Below are positions 6,989 through 14,234 of a stretch of 30,024 bases of DNA, in pieces. Origin of the DNA: JBBROS01 sp043748985. GTDB lineage: Bacteria; Pseudomonadota; Alphaproteobacteria; Acetobacterales; Acetobacteraceae. Every line of letters begins with the position of its first letter. The first letter of the stretch is position 1. Made by a program: the position numbers and the translations under genes. Below the pieces are notes generated by a model that saw nothing but the letters and a program-made list of their open reading frames with translations, did no database searches and was not told the origin of the DNA. Location of the stretch: NCBI GenBank assembly GCA_043748985.1, contig JAYVEG010000183.1:1-30024 (forward strand), written 5' to 3'.

Positions 6989-7974
6989 GGACGATGATCC
7001 TCGTTGCCGCCGTTCTGCTGGGGGCACCTGGGGTGGCGCGGGCGCAGGGGCTCGACATGTCGCAGGGCGGCGCGATCGACGTCACCTCCCGGGACGGGAT
7101 GGAGTGGCGGCAGAACGAGCAAATGGTGGTCGCGCGCGGCGACGCGCGGGCCGTTCGGGGCACCGTGACGGTTACGGCGGATGTGCTGATCGCCCGGTAT
7201 CGGAAGAAGGCCGGTGCTGCGGGGGTCACCCCGGCGTCGGCTCCTGGGCCTGGGCCGAGCGTCATGCCGGGCACGCCCGGCAGCGACACGGGATCGAACG
7301 AGGTCTATCGGCTCGAGGCGCAGGGGCATGTGCGGATCTTCACTGCGACGGATCTCGCGGTTGGGGACAAGGCGGTCTACGACATCGACCAGGCCGTTCT
7401 ACTTTTGACGGGCAGTGCGATGACGATAACGACACCGCAACAGGTGATGACGGCGCGCGACACGATGGAGTACTGGTCGCAGAAGCACATGGCGGTGGGC
7501 CGCGGGCTGGCGACGGTGACGACGACGGACGGGCGGCGCATCACGGGCGACACGCTCGTGGGCTTCACGGCGCCCGATACGCCGGGACAGGCCAAGCCCG
7601 TGGCGGCGCCTGCACCCGCCGGGAAGGCGGCGGACCCCTTGGGGGCGTCCGGCAAGCTGCAACGCGTGGAGGGTTTTGGTAATGTCCAGGTGCGGACGGC
7701 GACCGAAATCATCAACGGCGACCGTGGTGTTTATGTTTCCGAGACCGGGATCGCGCGGTTGGCCGGGCATGTGAAGATCACGCGGGGGCAGAACCAGCTG
7801 GAGGGCGACGAGGCGCTGGTCAACATGCGAACCGGCATCTCGACCTTGGTGCGTGATCCCGGCAGCCGGGTGCAGGGGCTGGTGATCCCGAACGACTCGT
7901 CGACGAAAGAGGCCGGGACGAAGGACAAGCCTGGGAAAGGAGCGGCGCCATCGACGCCCGCGCGGACACGATAG
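6985..7974 (+). CDS. lptA: LPS transport periplasmic bridge protein LptA (OstA-like) with low-complexity inserts
   Basis: LptA polymerises into the periplasmic bridge that carries LPS to the outer membrane. The 329-residue product has a signal peptide (1-20, cut after ARA) followed by OstA-type strand patterns: GMEWRQNEQMVVARGDARAV, VTVTADVLIARY, LEAQGHVRIFTATDLAVGDKAVYD and GFGNVQVRTATEIINGDRGVY. It is well above the usual length of about 180-200 residues. Two Pro/Ala/Gly-rich inserts (about 74-104 and 197-224) and a charged tail from about 297 account for much of the surplus. The predicted strand content suggests more jellyroll turns than the E. coli protein has. It overlaps lptC by four bases, and lptB follows after eight bases. 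Confidence 0.88.
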   Translation: MRTMILVAAVLLGAPGVARAQGLDMSQGGAIDVTSRDGMEWRQNEQMVVARGDARAVRGTVTVTADVLIARYRKKAGAAGVTPASAPGPGPSVMPGTPGSDTGSNEVYRLEAQGHVRIFTATDLAVGDKAVYDIDQAVLLLTGSAMTITTPQQVMTARDTMEYWSQKHMAVGRGLATVTTTDGRRITGDTLVGFTAPDTPGQAKPVAAPAPAGKAADPLGASGKLQRVEGFGNVQVRTATEIINGDRGVYVSETGIARLAGHVKITRGQNQLEGDEALVNMRTGISTLVRDPGSRVQGLVIPNDSSTKEAGTKDKPGKGAAPSTPARTR

Positions 7975-7982
7975 GCAGCCCC

Positions 7983-8720
7983 GTGGCGTCCTCCCACGCG
8001 GGGGGCCTCGCGGCGCTTGCTGTCGGCAAGACATATAAGAAGCGCGCCGTGGTGCAGGCGGTGAGCATCCATGTGCAGCGTGGCGAGGCGGTTGGGCTGC
8101 TGGGGCCGAACGGCGCCGGCAAGACCACGACGTTCTATATGATCGTGGGTCTGGTGCGGCCCGATACCGGGCGGATCGAGCTGGACGGGCAGGACATCAC
8201 GGGGTTGCCGATGTATCGGCGGGCCAGGTTGGGGATCGGGTATCTGCCTCAGGAGGCGAGCGTGTTCCGCGGCCTAAATGTCGAGCGCAACATCATGGCG
8301 GCGCTGGAGGTTGTGGAGCCCGACCCGGACCGGCGGGACCAGATGCTGGACGAGCTGTTGGCGGAGTTCGGCATTTCGCATCTGCGTCGGACGCCTGCGC
8401 TGGCGCTGTCGGGTGGCGAGCGGCGGCGGGTGGAGATCGCGCGGGCACTGGCGAGCCAACCGAACTATATCCTGCTGGACGAGCCGCTGGCCGGCATCGA
8501 CCCGATTGCGGTGGGCGAGATCCGCGATCTGGTATCGCATCTCAAGGATCGGGGCATCGGCGTGCTGATCACGGACCATAATGTCCGCGAGACGCTGGAG
8601 ATCATCGACCGCGCCTACATCATGCATGACGGCAAGGTGTTGATGGAGGGACGGCCGGAGGAAGTCGTCGCGAACGAAGACGTGCGCCGCGTCTATCTCG
8701 GGGAAAGGTTTTCCCTGTAG
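7983..8720 (+). CDS. lptB: LPS export ABC transporter ATP-binding protein LptB
   Basis: LptB is the cytoplasmic ATPase that powers LPS extraction with LptF and LptG. The 245-residue product is a complete ABC ATPase with Walker A GPNGAGKT (41-48), Q-loop Gln90 in GIGYLPQEASVF, signature LSGGERRR (142-149), Walker B YILLDEP (162-168) and switch His199 in ITDHN. LPQEASVFR and the terminal VRRVYLGERF are typical of LptB rather than of amino-acid transporters. The start used is a GTG at 7983. No ATG exists upstream in frame, and a strong AAAGGAG at 7936-7942 lies too far away to serve it. lptF and lptG are not in the window, as is usual. Confidence 0.95.
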   Translation: MASSHAGGLAALAVGKTYKKRAVVQAVSIHVQRGEAVGLLGPNGAGKTTTFYMIVGLVRPDTGRIELDGQDITGLPMYRRARLGIGYLPQEASVFRGLNVERNIMAALEVVEPDPDRRDQMLDELLAEFGISHLRRTPALALSGGERRRVEIARALASQPNYILLDEPLAGIDPIAVGEIRDLVSHLKDRGIGVLITDHNVRETLEIIDRAYIMHDGKVLMEGRPEEVVANEDVRRVYLGERFSL

Positions 8721-8730
8721 AGTCATTGCC

Positions 8731-10218
8731 ATGGCGATGGGTCCACGGCTCGAATTCAGGCAGACGCAATCACTGGTAATGACGCCCCAGCTGCGTCAGG
8801 CCATCAAGTTGCTGCAGTTCACCAATCTGGAGGCGGCGGCCTTCGTTGAGGAGGAGTTGGAGCGCAACCCGCTGCTGGAGCGCGATGAGCGGCCGGAGGT
8901 AGTGGGCGAGCGGCCGGCGCTGGACCAGGGGCCGGAGCGGCTGGAAGGTATGGACGCGGCCACGTTGATCCAGGGCGAGAAGCTGCCGGACGTGGTAGAG
9001 TCTGATCATAGCAATAGTTTTGACACGGGCGGCACGGCCGACGGCGTGCCGTATGAGCCTGCCTATGCGACGCGAACGGCGGCGGGGGCCCGCGATCCGT
9101 CGGATGAACGCGGGATCGACGATCTGATGGAGGCGCCGCGCAGCCTGCGGACCCATCTGGGGGAGCAGTTGCGGCTGAGTTTTTCCGATGCCGTCGACCG
9201 GATGATCGGCGCGCAGCTGATCGCGCTGCTGGATCCCGCCGGGCGAGTGGCCGTCAGCACCGCGGATCTGGCGGCGGCCATGCGGATCGACGAGGCGCGG
9301 GTCGCGTCGGTGCGCGAGCGGATGATGCGCTTCGACCCGACCGGGCTGTTCGCGCCGGACCTCAAAACCTGCCTGGCCGTGCAGCTGGCCGAGCGCGACC
9401 GGCTGGACCCGGCCATGGTGACGCTGCTGGACAATCTGGAGCTGCTGGCCAGGCGCGATCTGCGGGGTTTGATGGCGGTGTGCGGCGTCGATCAGGAAGA
9501 CCTGGTGGACATGGCAGCCGAGCTGCGCAAGCTGGATCCTAAGCCGGGTGCAGCGTTCGAGGCCGGGCCGGTGCAGCAGGTGATCCCGGACGTGCTGATG
9601 CGGGCGCTGCCGAACGGGGAATGGCTGCTGGAGCTGAACCCCGACACGATGCCGCGGGTGCTGGTGAACGAGAGCTATCACGCGCGGATCTCGGCCGGGG
9701 CCGGGCGCGAGACGAAGACGTTTTTGAGCGAGAATCTGTCCAGTGCGAATTGGCTGGTGAAGTCGCTACAGCAGCGCGCCAACACGATCCTGAAGGTGGC
9801 CGCGGAGATCGTTCGGCAGCAGGATGCGTTCTTCCGCCAGGGGGTCGGGCATCTACGGCCGTTGATCCTGCGCGACGTAGCGGGGGCAGTGGAAATGCAC
9901 GAGAGCACCGTCAGCCGGGTAACGGCGAACAAATACATCGCGACGCCGCGTGGGATCTACGAGCTGAAGTATTTCTTCACGACGGCGATCAACGCGACGA
10001 TGGGCGGGGAAAGCCATAGCGCCGAGGCGGTGCGGCACCGCATCCGCGCGCTGGTGTTCGGGGAGCATCCCGAGGACGTTTTGTCCGACGATGCGATTGT
10101 GTTGGCGCTGCGGCGAGAGGGCGTGGACATCGCACGGCGGACCGTGGCCAAATACCGGGAAGCGCTGCGCATCCCTAGTTCGGTGCAACGCAAGCGTGAG
10201 AAGGCGATGCCGGCGTGA
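8731..10218 (+). CDS. rpoN: RNA polymerase sigma-54 factor RpoN
   Basis: Sigma-54 directs polymerase to -24/-12 promoters and needs enhancer-binding activators. It typically serves nitrogen, motility and envelope functions. The 495-residue protein has the Gln/Leu-rich region I (LEFRQTQSLVMTPQLRQAIK near the start), an acidic region II, the core-binding region and the helix-turn-helix HESTVSRVTANKYIATPRG. The RpoN box ARRTVAKYRE sits at 468-477, the diagnostic DNA-binding signature. The gene begins ten bases after lptB and lies before hpf, the conserved lptB-rpoN-hpf order of proteobacteria. ATG at 8737 is an alternative start two codons later. Confidence 0.97.
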   Translation: MAMGPRLEFRQTQSLVMTPQLRQAIKLLQFTNLEAAAFVEEELERNPLLERDERPEVVGERPALDQGPERLEGMDAATLIQGEKLPDVVESDHSNSFDTGGTADGVPYEPAYATRTAAGARDPSDERGIDDLMEAPRSLRTHLGEQLRLSFSDAVDRMIGAQLIALLDPAGRVAVSTADLAAAMRIDEARVASVRERMMRFDPTGLFAPDLKTCLAVQLAERDRLDPAMVTLLDNLELLARRDLRGLMAVCGVDQEDLVDMAAELRKLDPKPGAAFEAGPVQQVIPDVLMRALPNGEWLLELNPDTMPRVLVNESYHARISAGAGRETKTFLSENLSSANWLVKSLQQRANTILKVAAEIVRQQDAFFRQGVGHLRPLILRDVAGAVEMHESTVSRVTANKYIATPRGIYELKYFFTTAINATMGGESHSAEAVRHRIRALVFGEHPEDVLSDDAIVLALRREGVDIARRTVAKYREALRIPSSVQRKREKAMPA

Positions 10219-10258
10219 AGATCGGCTGAATTTCCCGTCACAAGCAGGAGGTCACACC

Positions 10259-10849
10259 ATGCAGATCACGGTTTCGGGCAAGCAGGTGGAACTCTCGGAC
10301 GCGTTGCGGACACGCGTAGCGACGCAGTTGGACCAGATCACGGGCAAGTATTTCGACAGCGCGCAGGAGGCGAGCGTGACGTTTAGCCGGGCACGCAGCT
10401 TCTTCACCTGCGACATCAACGTGCATGCCGGAAGGGGGCTGACGTTGCGGGGCGAGGGTGAGGCGGCGGATGCCAACAGTGCGTTCGACGACGCCGCGGA
10501 GCATATCGCCAAGCGGTTGCGGCGGTATCGGCGGCGGGTGAACGAGCATGCGCGCGACCTGGCCAACCGCGCCCGGCCCGAGGCGGCGCGGCAGTATGTG
10601 TTGCGACAGGAGGAGGAGAGCCAGGCGCCGTCCACGTCCGAGACGCCAGCACCGACATACGCGACCGTTATTGCGGAGTCGCAGGCGCAGATCAGTACGT
10701 TAAGCGTGAGCGAGGCGGTGATGCGGATGGACCTGGCCGATCAGACAGTGTTGATGTTCCGCAATTCCGGGAACTCGGAACTGAACGTGGTTTATCGCCG
10801 GACGGACGGGAATATCGGTTGGATCGATCCCGCCGGTGTGGCGGGCTGA
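10259..10849 (+). CDS. hpf: Ribosome hibernation-promoting factor, long form (HPF/RaiA)
   Basis: Long HPF binds the small subunit in stationary phase and drives 100S ribosome dimerisation. The 196-residue product has an N-terminal S30AE domain (about 1-105) beginning QITVSGKQVELSDALRTRV, with the basic helix KRLRRYRRRVNEHARD. A linker follows, then the C-terminal dimerisation domain (about 140-192) with VMRMDLADQTVLMFRN and the ending VYRRTDGNIGWIDP. The ATG at 10259 has a strong CAGGAGG site, so longer upstream frames are not needed. It follows rpoN by 40 bases. In many proteobacteria ptsN comes next, but here the next gene is on the opposite strand and unrelated. Confidence 0.95.
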   Translation: MQITVSGKQVELSDALRTRVATQLDQITGKYFDSAQEASVTFSRARSFFTCDINVHAGRGLTLRGEGEAADANSAFDDAAEHIAKRLRRYRRRVNEHARDLANRARPEAARQYVLRQEEESQAPSTSETPAPTYATVIAESQAQISTLSVSEAVMRMDLADQTVLMFRNSGNSELNVVYRRTDGNIGWIDPAGVAG

Positions 10850-10886
10850 GGGGATAGACGGCTTTACCTTGGGTCACCCGCCCCTT

Positions 10887-10909
10887 ACCCCTCCCTTTTC
10901 GGGAGGGGT
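10887..10909. terminator. Nine-base-pair hairpin between converging genes; possible two-way terminator or small repeat
   Basis: ACCCCTCCC (10887-10895), a five-base loop TTTTC and GGGAGGGGT (10901-10909) form a perfect 9-bp stem. It sits in the 73-base gap between hpf and the DUF1150 gene, which end towards each other, where a terminator is expected. There is no T-run after the stem in either direction, so intrinsic termination is uncertain. The sequence also resembles the elements at 4388-4419 and 25123-25147. Confidence 0.5.
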
Positions 10910-10922
10910 CTGCGATGCGCCG

Positions 10923-11162
10923 TCAATGGACCAGCGCGGGGACCATCTGGTGCTGGACGATCGCGGCCAGGGCCATTGCGCGGTCGGCGGCCATTGCCAT
11001 GGGCGAGCCGTCGGCGGCGTGAATGGCGAATGCCTCCTGCCCATCGAACACGACGGGTTTGACGTAGGCCAGATCGGCCATGCCGAGCTGCATGAGCTGG
11101 TCCGGCGTTAGATTGCGGATATCGAATGCGTCGACGACGTTTTGCTTTACCTTCGTTGCCAT
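10923..11162 (-). CDS. DUF1150 family small protein
   Basis: The 79-residue protein starts MATKVKQNVVDAFDIRNLT and has the central MADLAYVKPVVFDGQEAF and AADGSPMAMA stretches of DUF1150, a family nearly confined to alphaproteobacteria and commonly encoded directly downstream of small heat-shock protein genes. No biochemical function is established. It lies 163 bases downstream of hsp20 on the same strand, supporting a link to proteostasis or heat shock. Its start codon has an AGGAG site, but that site is embedded in a short hairpin, and a stronger hairpin sits directly before it (see the leader feature). No signal peptide or membrane segment is visible. Confidence 0.85.
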   Translation of the reverse strand: MATKVKQNVVDAFDIRNLTPDQLMQLGMADLAYVKPVVFDGQEAFAIHAADGSPMAMAADRAMALAAIVQHQMVPALVH

Positions 11163-11202
11163 AGGATTACTCCTGCCCCGCCCTTGTTCGGGAAACCGGG
11201 GC
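11163..11202 (-). promoter_or_regulatory. Structured mRNA leader of the DUF1150 gene with sequestered ribosome binding site
   Basis: Read on the minus strand, GCCCCG (11202-11197), a bulge, CCC, loop GAACAA, GGG and CGGGGC (11180-11175) form a 9-bp hairpin. Next comes AGGA-GTAA-TCCT (11174-11163), in which the Shine-Dalgarno AGGA pairs with TCCT immediately before the ATG. The loop GUAA fits the GNRA type. The second stem is only 4 bp and could melt easily. This arrangement is what a simple thermosensor or translational switch could look like, but it is predicted by eye only. Confidence 0.4.
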
Positions 11203-11325
11203 CAACTGTTTAATCGGTCTGTCGCGTTCGGACATACCGACCGCTTAGGACGCTTATGTAGGGATCATATTCCGCAACGCATCTAACCCAGCGGTAGATC
11301 CACTCAGGATACGAAAAGGTACTGC

Positions 11326-11808
11326 CTATCCTTCGCCATCCACCACCACCCGCGACGTCATCATTGGGCCCGGCATCGTTCCTTGGGCCTGCGACTGGTT
11401 GGGATTGCTGATCTGGATGGTCTTTACCCTCACTTCGGGCTGCGGCCGGGCCAGGTCGATATGCAGCAAGCCGTTGTCGAGCCATGCGCCCTTCACCTCG
11501 ATCCCCTCGGCCAGCACGAACGCACGCTGGAACTGCCGCGACGCAATACCACGGTGAAGGTAAACACGACCTTGAGGCTCGTCTGACTGGCGGCCGCGGA
11601 TCACGAGTTGGTTGTCTTCCTGGGTGATCTGCAGGTCGTTCATCGTGAAACCCGCCACGGCAACGCTGATCCGCAGCGTATTCGAGCCGGTCTGCTCGAT
11701 GTTATAGGGCGGATAACCGTCGGACGAGTTCTTGGACGCGCGTTCGAGGATCTGCTCCAGGTGGTCGAAGCCCAGGAACATGGGCGACGTAAACAGGCGT
11801 GTGGTCAT
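11326..11808 (-). CDS. Small heat-shock protein Hsp20 (IbpA-like)
   Basis: This 160-residue chaperone holds unfolding proteins for later refolding by DnaK/ClpB. The alpha-crystallin domain spans about 32-125, beginning GYPPYNIEQTG and including LRISVAVAGF, LVIRGR and FVLAEGIEVKGAWLDNGLLH. The C-terminal I-X-I oligomerisation motif is IQI at 131-133, followed by a 27-residue tail that is longer than in IbpA. It is divergent from def, with a 138-base gap that holds a candidate heat-shock promoter and a strong hairpin. The DUF1150 gene lies downstream on the same strand. Confidence 0.95.
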   Translation of the reverse strand: MTTRLFTSPMFLGFDHLEQILERASKNSSDGYPPYNIEQTGSNTLRISVAVAGFTMNDLQITQEDNQLVIRGRQSDEPQGRVYLHRGIASRQFQRAFVLAEGIEVKGAWLDNGLLHIDLARPQPEVRVKTIQISNPNQSQAQGTMPGPMMTSRVVVDGEG

Positions 11809-11831
11809 GACGGCCCCCTCGGACGAGCGAA

Positions 11832-11868
11832 GCTATGCCGTGGCCCGGTGTGGCGCCACGGCTATAGC
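11832..11868 (-). promoter_or_regulatory. Imperfect 13-bp inverted repeat in the hsp20 leader
   Basis: On the minus strand GCTATAGCCGTGGC (11868-11855) pairs with GCCACGGCATAGC (11844-11832) with a single bulged base, around a ten-base loop. The structure ends 23 bases before the hsp20 ATG, and the purine-rich GAGGGGG ribosome binding site lies between. It could be a 5' mRNA hairpin controlling stability or translation, or a DNA operator. It does not match the CIRCE consensus bound by HrcA. Confidence 0.5.
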
Positions 11869-11871
11869 CAA

Positions 11872-11899
11872 GATTGGCAGGACGCCGCACGAGTGCAAG
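11872..11899 (-). promoter_or_regulatory. Candidate heat-shock sigma (RpoH) promoter for hsp20
   Basis: On the minus strand CTTGCA (11899-11894), a 16-base spacer and CCAATC (11877-11872) resemble the alphaproteobacterial RpoH pattern CTTGAA-N16/17-CCAnAT, with one mismatch in the -35 box and a poorer fit in the -10. The predicted transcription start, about 11865, would place the inverted repeat at the very 5' end of the mRNA. Confidence 0.35.
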
Positions 11900-11946
11900 A
11901 CCCGGCTTGTTGAACCCCGCCGCTGCGCCGGCTACACCGCTGCCAC

Positions 11947-12471
11947 ATGTCCGAACCATTGCCCATACTCACCCCGCCCGCCGCCATCCTCCGCGTCAAG
12001 GCCCGCCCCGTTGGCCCGCATGACGACTCCGTAGTGCGGGCGCTTGTGCCGCGGATGATGGCAGCGATGTATGCCGCCCCGGGGATCGGGCTCGCAGCCC
12101 CGCAGGTGGGTGTGGGATTGCGCCTGGCCGTGGTGGACCTGATGCCCGACGACACTCCCATGCCGCGGCATCTGGTTAATCCGGAGATCGTGCGGGTCAG
12201 CGAGGAATGGGCGACGCGGGAGGAGGGCTGCCTGTCATTGCCGGGGCACTATGCGGATGTCAGCCGGCCGGCGCGGGTGCTGGTGCGCTATATGGATTTG
12301 GAGGGCGTGCGACAGGAAATCGAGGCGGAAGGTTTGCTTGCGGCCTGCCTACAGCACGAGATCGACCACCTGGACGGGGTGCTGTTCGTGGATCACCTCT
12401 CGGCACTGAAACGGAACATGATCCTGCGGCGGCTGGCCAAGGAGTTGAAGCAGAAAGCGGCCGGCGGGTGA
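11947..12471 (+). CDS. def: Peptide deformylase
   Basis: Deformylase removes the formyl group from the N-terminal methionine of nascent proteins. The 174-residue product shows the three metal-site motifs: GIGLAAPQ (46-53), EGCLS (93-97, Cys95 ligand) and HEIDH (137-141, His137 and His141 ligands, Glu138 catalytic). LPGHYADVSRP after motif 2 is typical of type I enzymes. The gene is followed after seven bases by fmt, so the enzymes that add and remove the formyl group are coexpressed. The first ATG in frame gives a family-length protein. Confidence 0.96.
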   Translation: MSEPLPILTPPAAILRVKARPVGPHDDSVVRALVPRMMAAMYAAPGIGLAAPQVGVGLRLAVVDLMPDDTPMPRHLVNPEIVRVSEEWATREEGCLSLPGHYADVSRPARVLVRYMDLEGVRQEIEAEGLLAACLQHEIDHLDGVLFVDHLSALKRNMILRRLAKELKQKAAGG

Positions 12472-12478
12472 AAGGCGA

Positions 12479-13387
12479 GTGACCCTGCGGCTGGCTTTCA
12501 TGGGCAGCCCGGCGTTCTCGGTGCCGGCGCTGCGGGCGTTGCATGGGGCCGGGCACACGATCGCGGCGGTGTATGCGCAGCCGCCGCGGCCGGCGGGACG
12601 AGGGCAGGCGCTGCGGCAGTGCCCTGTGCATGAGGCAGCGCTGGCACTGGGGTTGGAGGTGCGGACACCTGCCCGGCTGCGGACCGACGCGGCGGCGCAT
12701 GCGGGCTTTGCGGCACTGGAGCTCGATGCGGCCGTGGTCGCGGCCTATGGGCTGATCCTGCCGCGGGCGATGCTTGATGCGCCGCGGCGGGGGTGCCTGA
12801 ATATCCACGCCAGCCTGCTGCCGCGCTGGCGGGGGGCGGGGCCGATCCAAGCGGCGATCCTGGCGGGCGACGCGGAGAGCGGAATCACGATCATACAGAT
12901 GGAGACGGGCCTCGACACGGGCCCGATGCTGCTGCGTGAGGCGACGGCGATCGGGCCGCAGACGACCGCATCGTCGCTGCATGACACGCTGTCGGAGATG
13001 GGGGCGCGGTTGATCCTGCGTGCGTTGGACGAGGCCCCTGCCCCGGTGACTCAGCCGGATGGCGCGACCTATGCGCCGAAGCTTGCGAAGGATAGCGGGC
13101 GGCTGGACTGGTCGCGGGATTCGGCGGCGCTGGACCGGGTGGTGCGGGCGATGGTGCCATGGCCGGGGGCCTGGACGATGTTGGACGGCGAGGTGTTGAA
13201 GGTATTGGAGGCTGTGCCGGAGGCGGGATGCGGCGCGCCGGGTGCCGTGCTGGATGGTGGGCTTTTGGTGGCGTGTGGTGACGGGGCGTTGCGGTTGCTG
13301 CGGGTGCAGCGTCCTGGGCGCGGGCCGATGGAGGCCGCGGCGATGCTGCGGGGGCGGCCTGTCGCTGTGGGGACGGTGCTGGGGTGA
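12479..13387 (+). CDS. fmt: Methionyl-tRNA formyltransferase
   Basis: Fmt formylates the initiator Met-tRNA using 10-formyl-tetrahydrofolate. The 302-residue product has the N-terminal formyltransferase fold with RLAFMGSPAFSVPALRAL, the catalytic NIHASLLPRWRGAGPI segment (Asn108, His110) and the GLDTGPML loop with Asp146. The C-terminal OB-type tRNA-binding domain (about 205-300) includes YAPKLAKDSGRLDW. The start is a GTG just after the def stop with AAAGGCGA nearby. The neighbours def and truA match the conserved alphaproteobacterial block. Confidence 0.96.
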   Translation: MTLRLAFMGSPAFSVPALRALHGAGHTIAAVYAQPPRPAGRGQALRQCPVHEAALALGLEVRTPARLRTDAAAHAGFAALELDAAVVAAYGLILPRAMLDAPRRGCLNIHASLLPRWRGAGPIQAAILAGDAESGITIIQMETGLDTGPMLLREATAIGPQTTASSLHDTLSEMGARLILRALDEAPAPVTQPDGATYAPKLAKDSGRLDWSRDSAALDRVVRAMVPWPGAWTMLDGEVLKVLEAVPEAGCGAPGAVLDGGLLVACGDGALRLLRVQRPGRGPMEAAAMLRGRPVAVGTVLG

Positions 13388-13460
13388 CGACGCCAGGGCA
13401 GAGCGCGCGCAGCGGCGCATTACCACGGGCACTGCACCCTACGAAGACGCACCCGCGCCT

Positions 13461-14234
13461 ATGACGGACCATAAGACCTGGGCGCTACTGTTGGAATATG
13501 ACGGCGCCGGGTTTTCGGGGTGGCAGGCGCAGGCCGGGCCGGTGACGTTGCAGGAGTTGCTGGAGGGTGCGGCGGCGAAGTTGAACGGCGGCGTGAAGCT
13601 GCGGAGCACAGTTGCGGGGCGGACCGACGCGGGGGTGCATGCGACTGGCCAGGTGGCGATGCTGACGCTGCCGGATCGATATCGCGCGGAGCAGGTGCAG
13701 GAGGCGCTGAACTTTCATCTGCTGCCGCATCCGCTGGTTGTAGTGCGGGCGGCGCCGGCGCCGGCGGGCTGGAACCCGCGTTTTTCGGCCATCGGGCGGG
13801 CGTATGAGTACCGCATCCTCAATCGGCGTGCCCGGCCGGCGCTGGAGCGGTTGCGGGCGTGGCATGTGCCGCGGCGGCTGGACGAGGGGGCGATGGCGGC
13901 GGCGGCGCTGGCGCTGCTGGGGCGGCATGACTTCACGTCGTTCCGGGCGGTGGCGTGCCAGGCGAAGTCTCCGGTGCGGACGCTGGACAGGTTGGAGGTG
14001 GTGCGGGAGGGCGATGGCATAGTCGTGCATGCCGGCGCGCGCAGCTTCTTGCATCATCAGGTGCGGAACATGGTCGGCACGCTGAAGCTGGTGGGGGAAG
14101 GCAAGTGGCCGGTTGCGCGGGTGGCGGCGGCGTTGGAGGCGCGGGATCGGAGTGCAGCGGGGCCAACGGCGCCACCCGATGGGCTGACGTTGACCCGGGT
14201 GGTCTATTCGGACGATCCGTTCAGCCCGAGGTGA
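13461..14234 (+). CDS. truA: tRNA pseudouridine(38-40) synthase TruA
   Basis: TruA isomerises uridines 38-40 in the anticodon stem-loop of many tRNAs. The 257-residue product begins WALLLEYDGAGFSGWQAQ and has the catalytic motif AGRTDAGVHA with Asp56. RAYEYRILNRRARPAL, FHLLPHPLVV and the late FLHHQVRNMVGTL segment are all family hallmarks. The ATG at 13461 is 73 bases after fmt and lacks a clear ribosome binding site. The reading frame stays open upstream, but family alignment favours this ATG. Its last 31 bases overlap the end of the convergent membrane-protein gene. Confidence 0.95.
   Translation: MTDHKTWALLLEYDGAGFSGWQAQAGPVTLQELLEGAAAKLNGGVKLRSTVAGRTDAGVHATGQVAMLTLPDRYRAEQVQEALNFHLLPHPLVVVRAAPAPAGWNPRFSAIGRAYEYRILNRRARPALERLRAWHVPRRLDEGAMAAAALALLGRHDFTSFRAVACQAKSPVRTLDRLEVVREGDGIVVHAGARSFLHHQVRNMVGTLKLVGEGKWPVARVAAALEARDRSAAGPTAPPDGLTLTRVVYSDDPFSPR

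Noticed and set aside
11264..11269. TATGAT on the minus strand as a -10 box for a separate DUF1150 promoter
   Set aside because: The hexamer is good, but no recognisable -35 lies 16-18 bases upstream, so a separate promoter cannot be supported.
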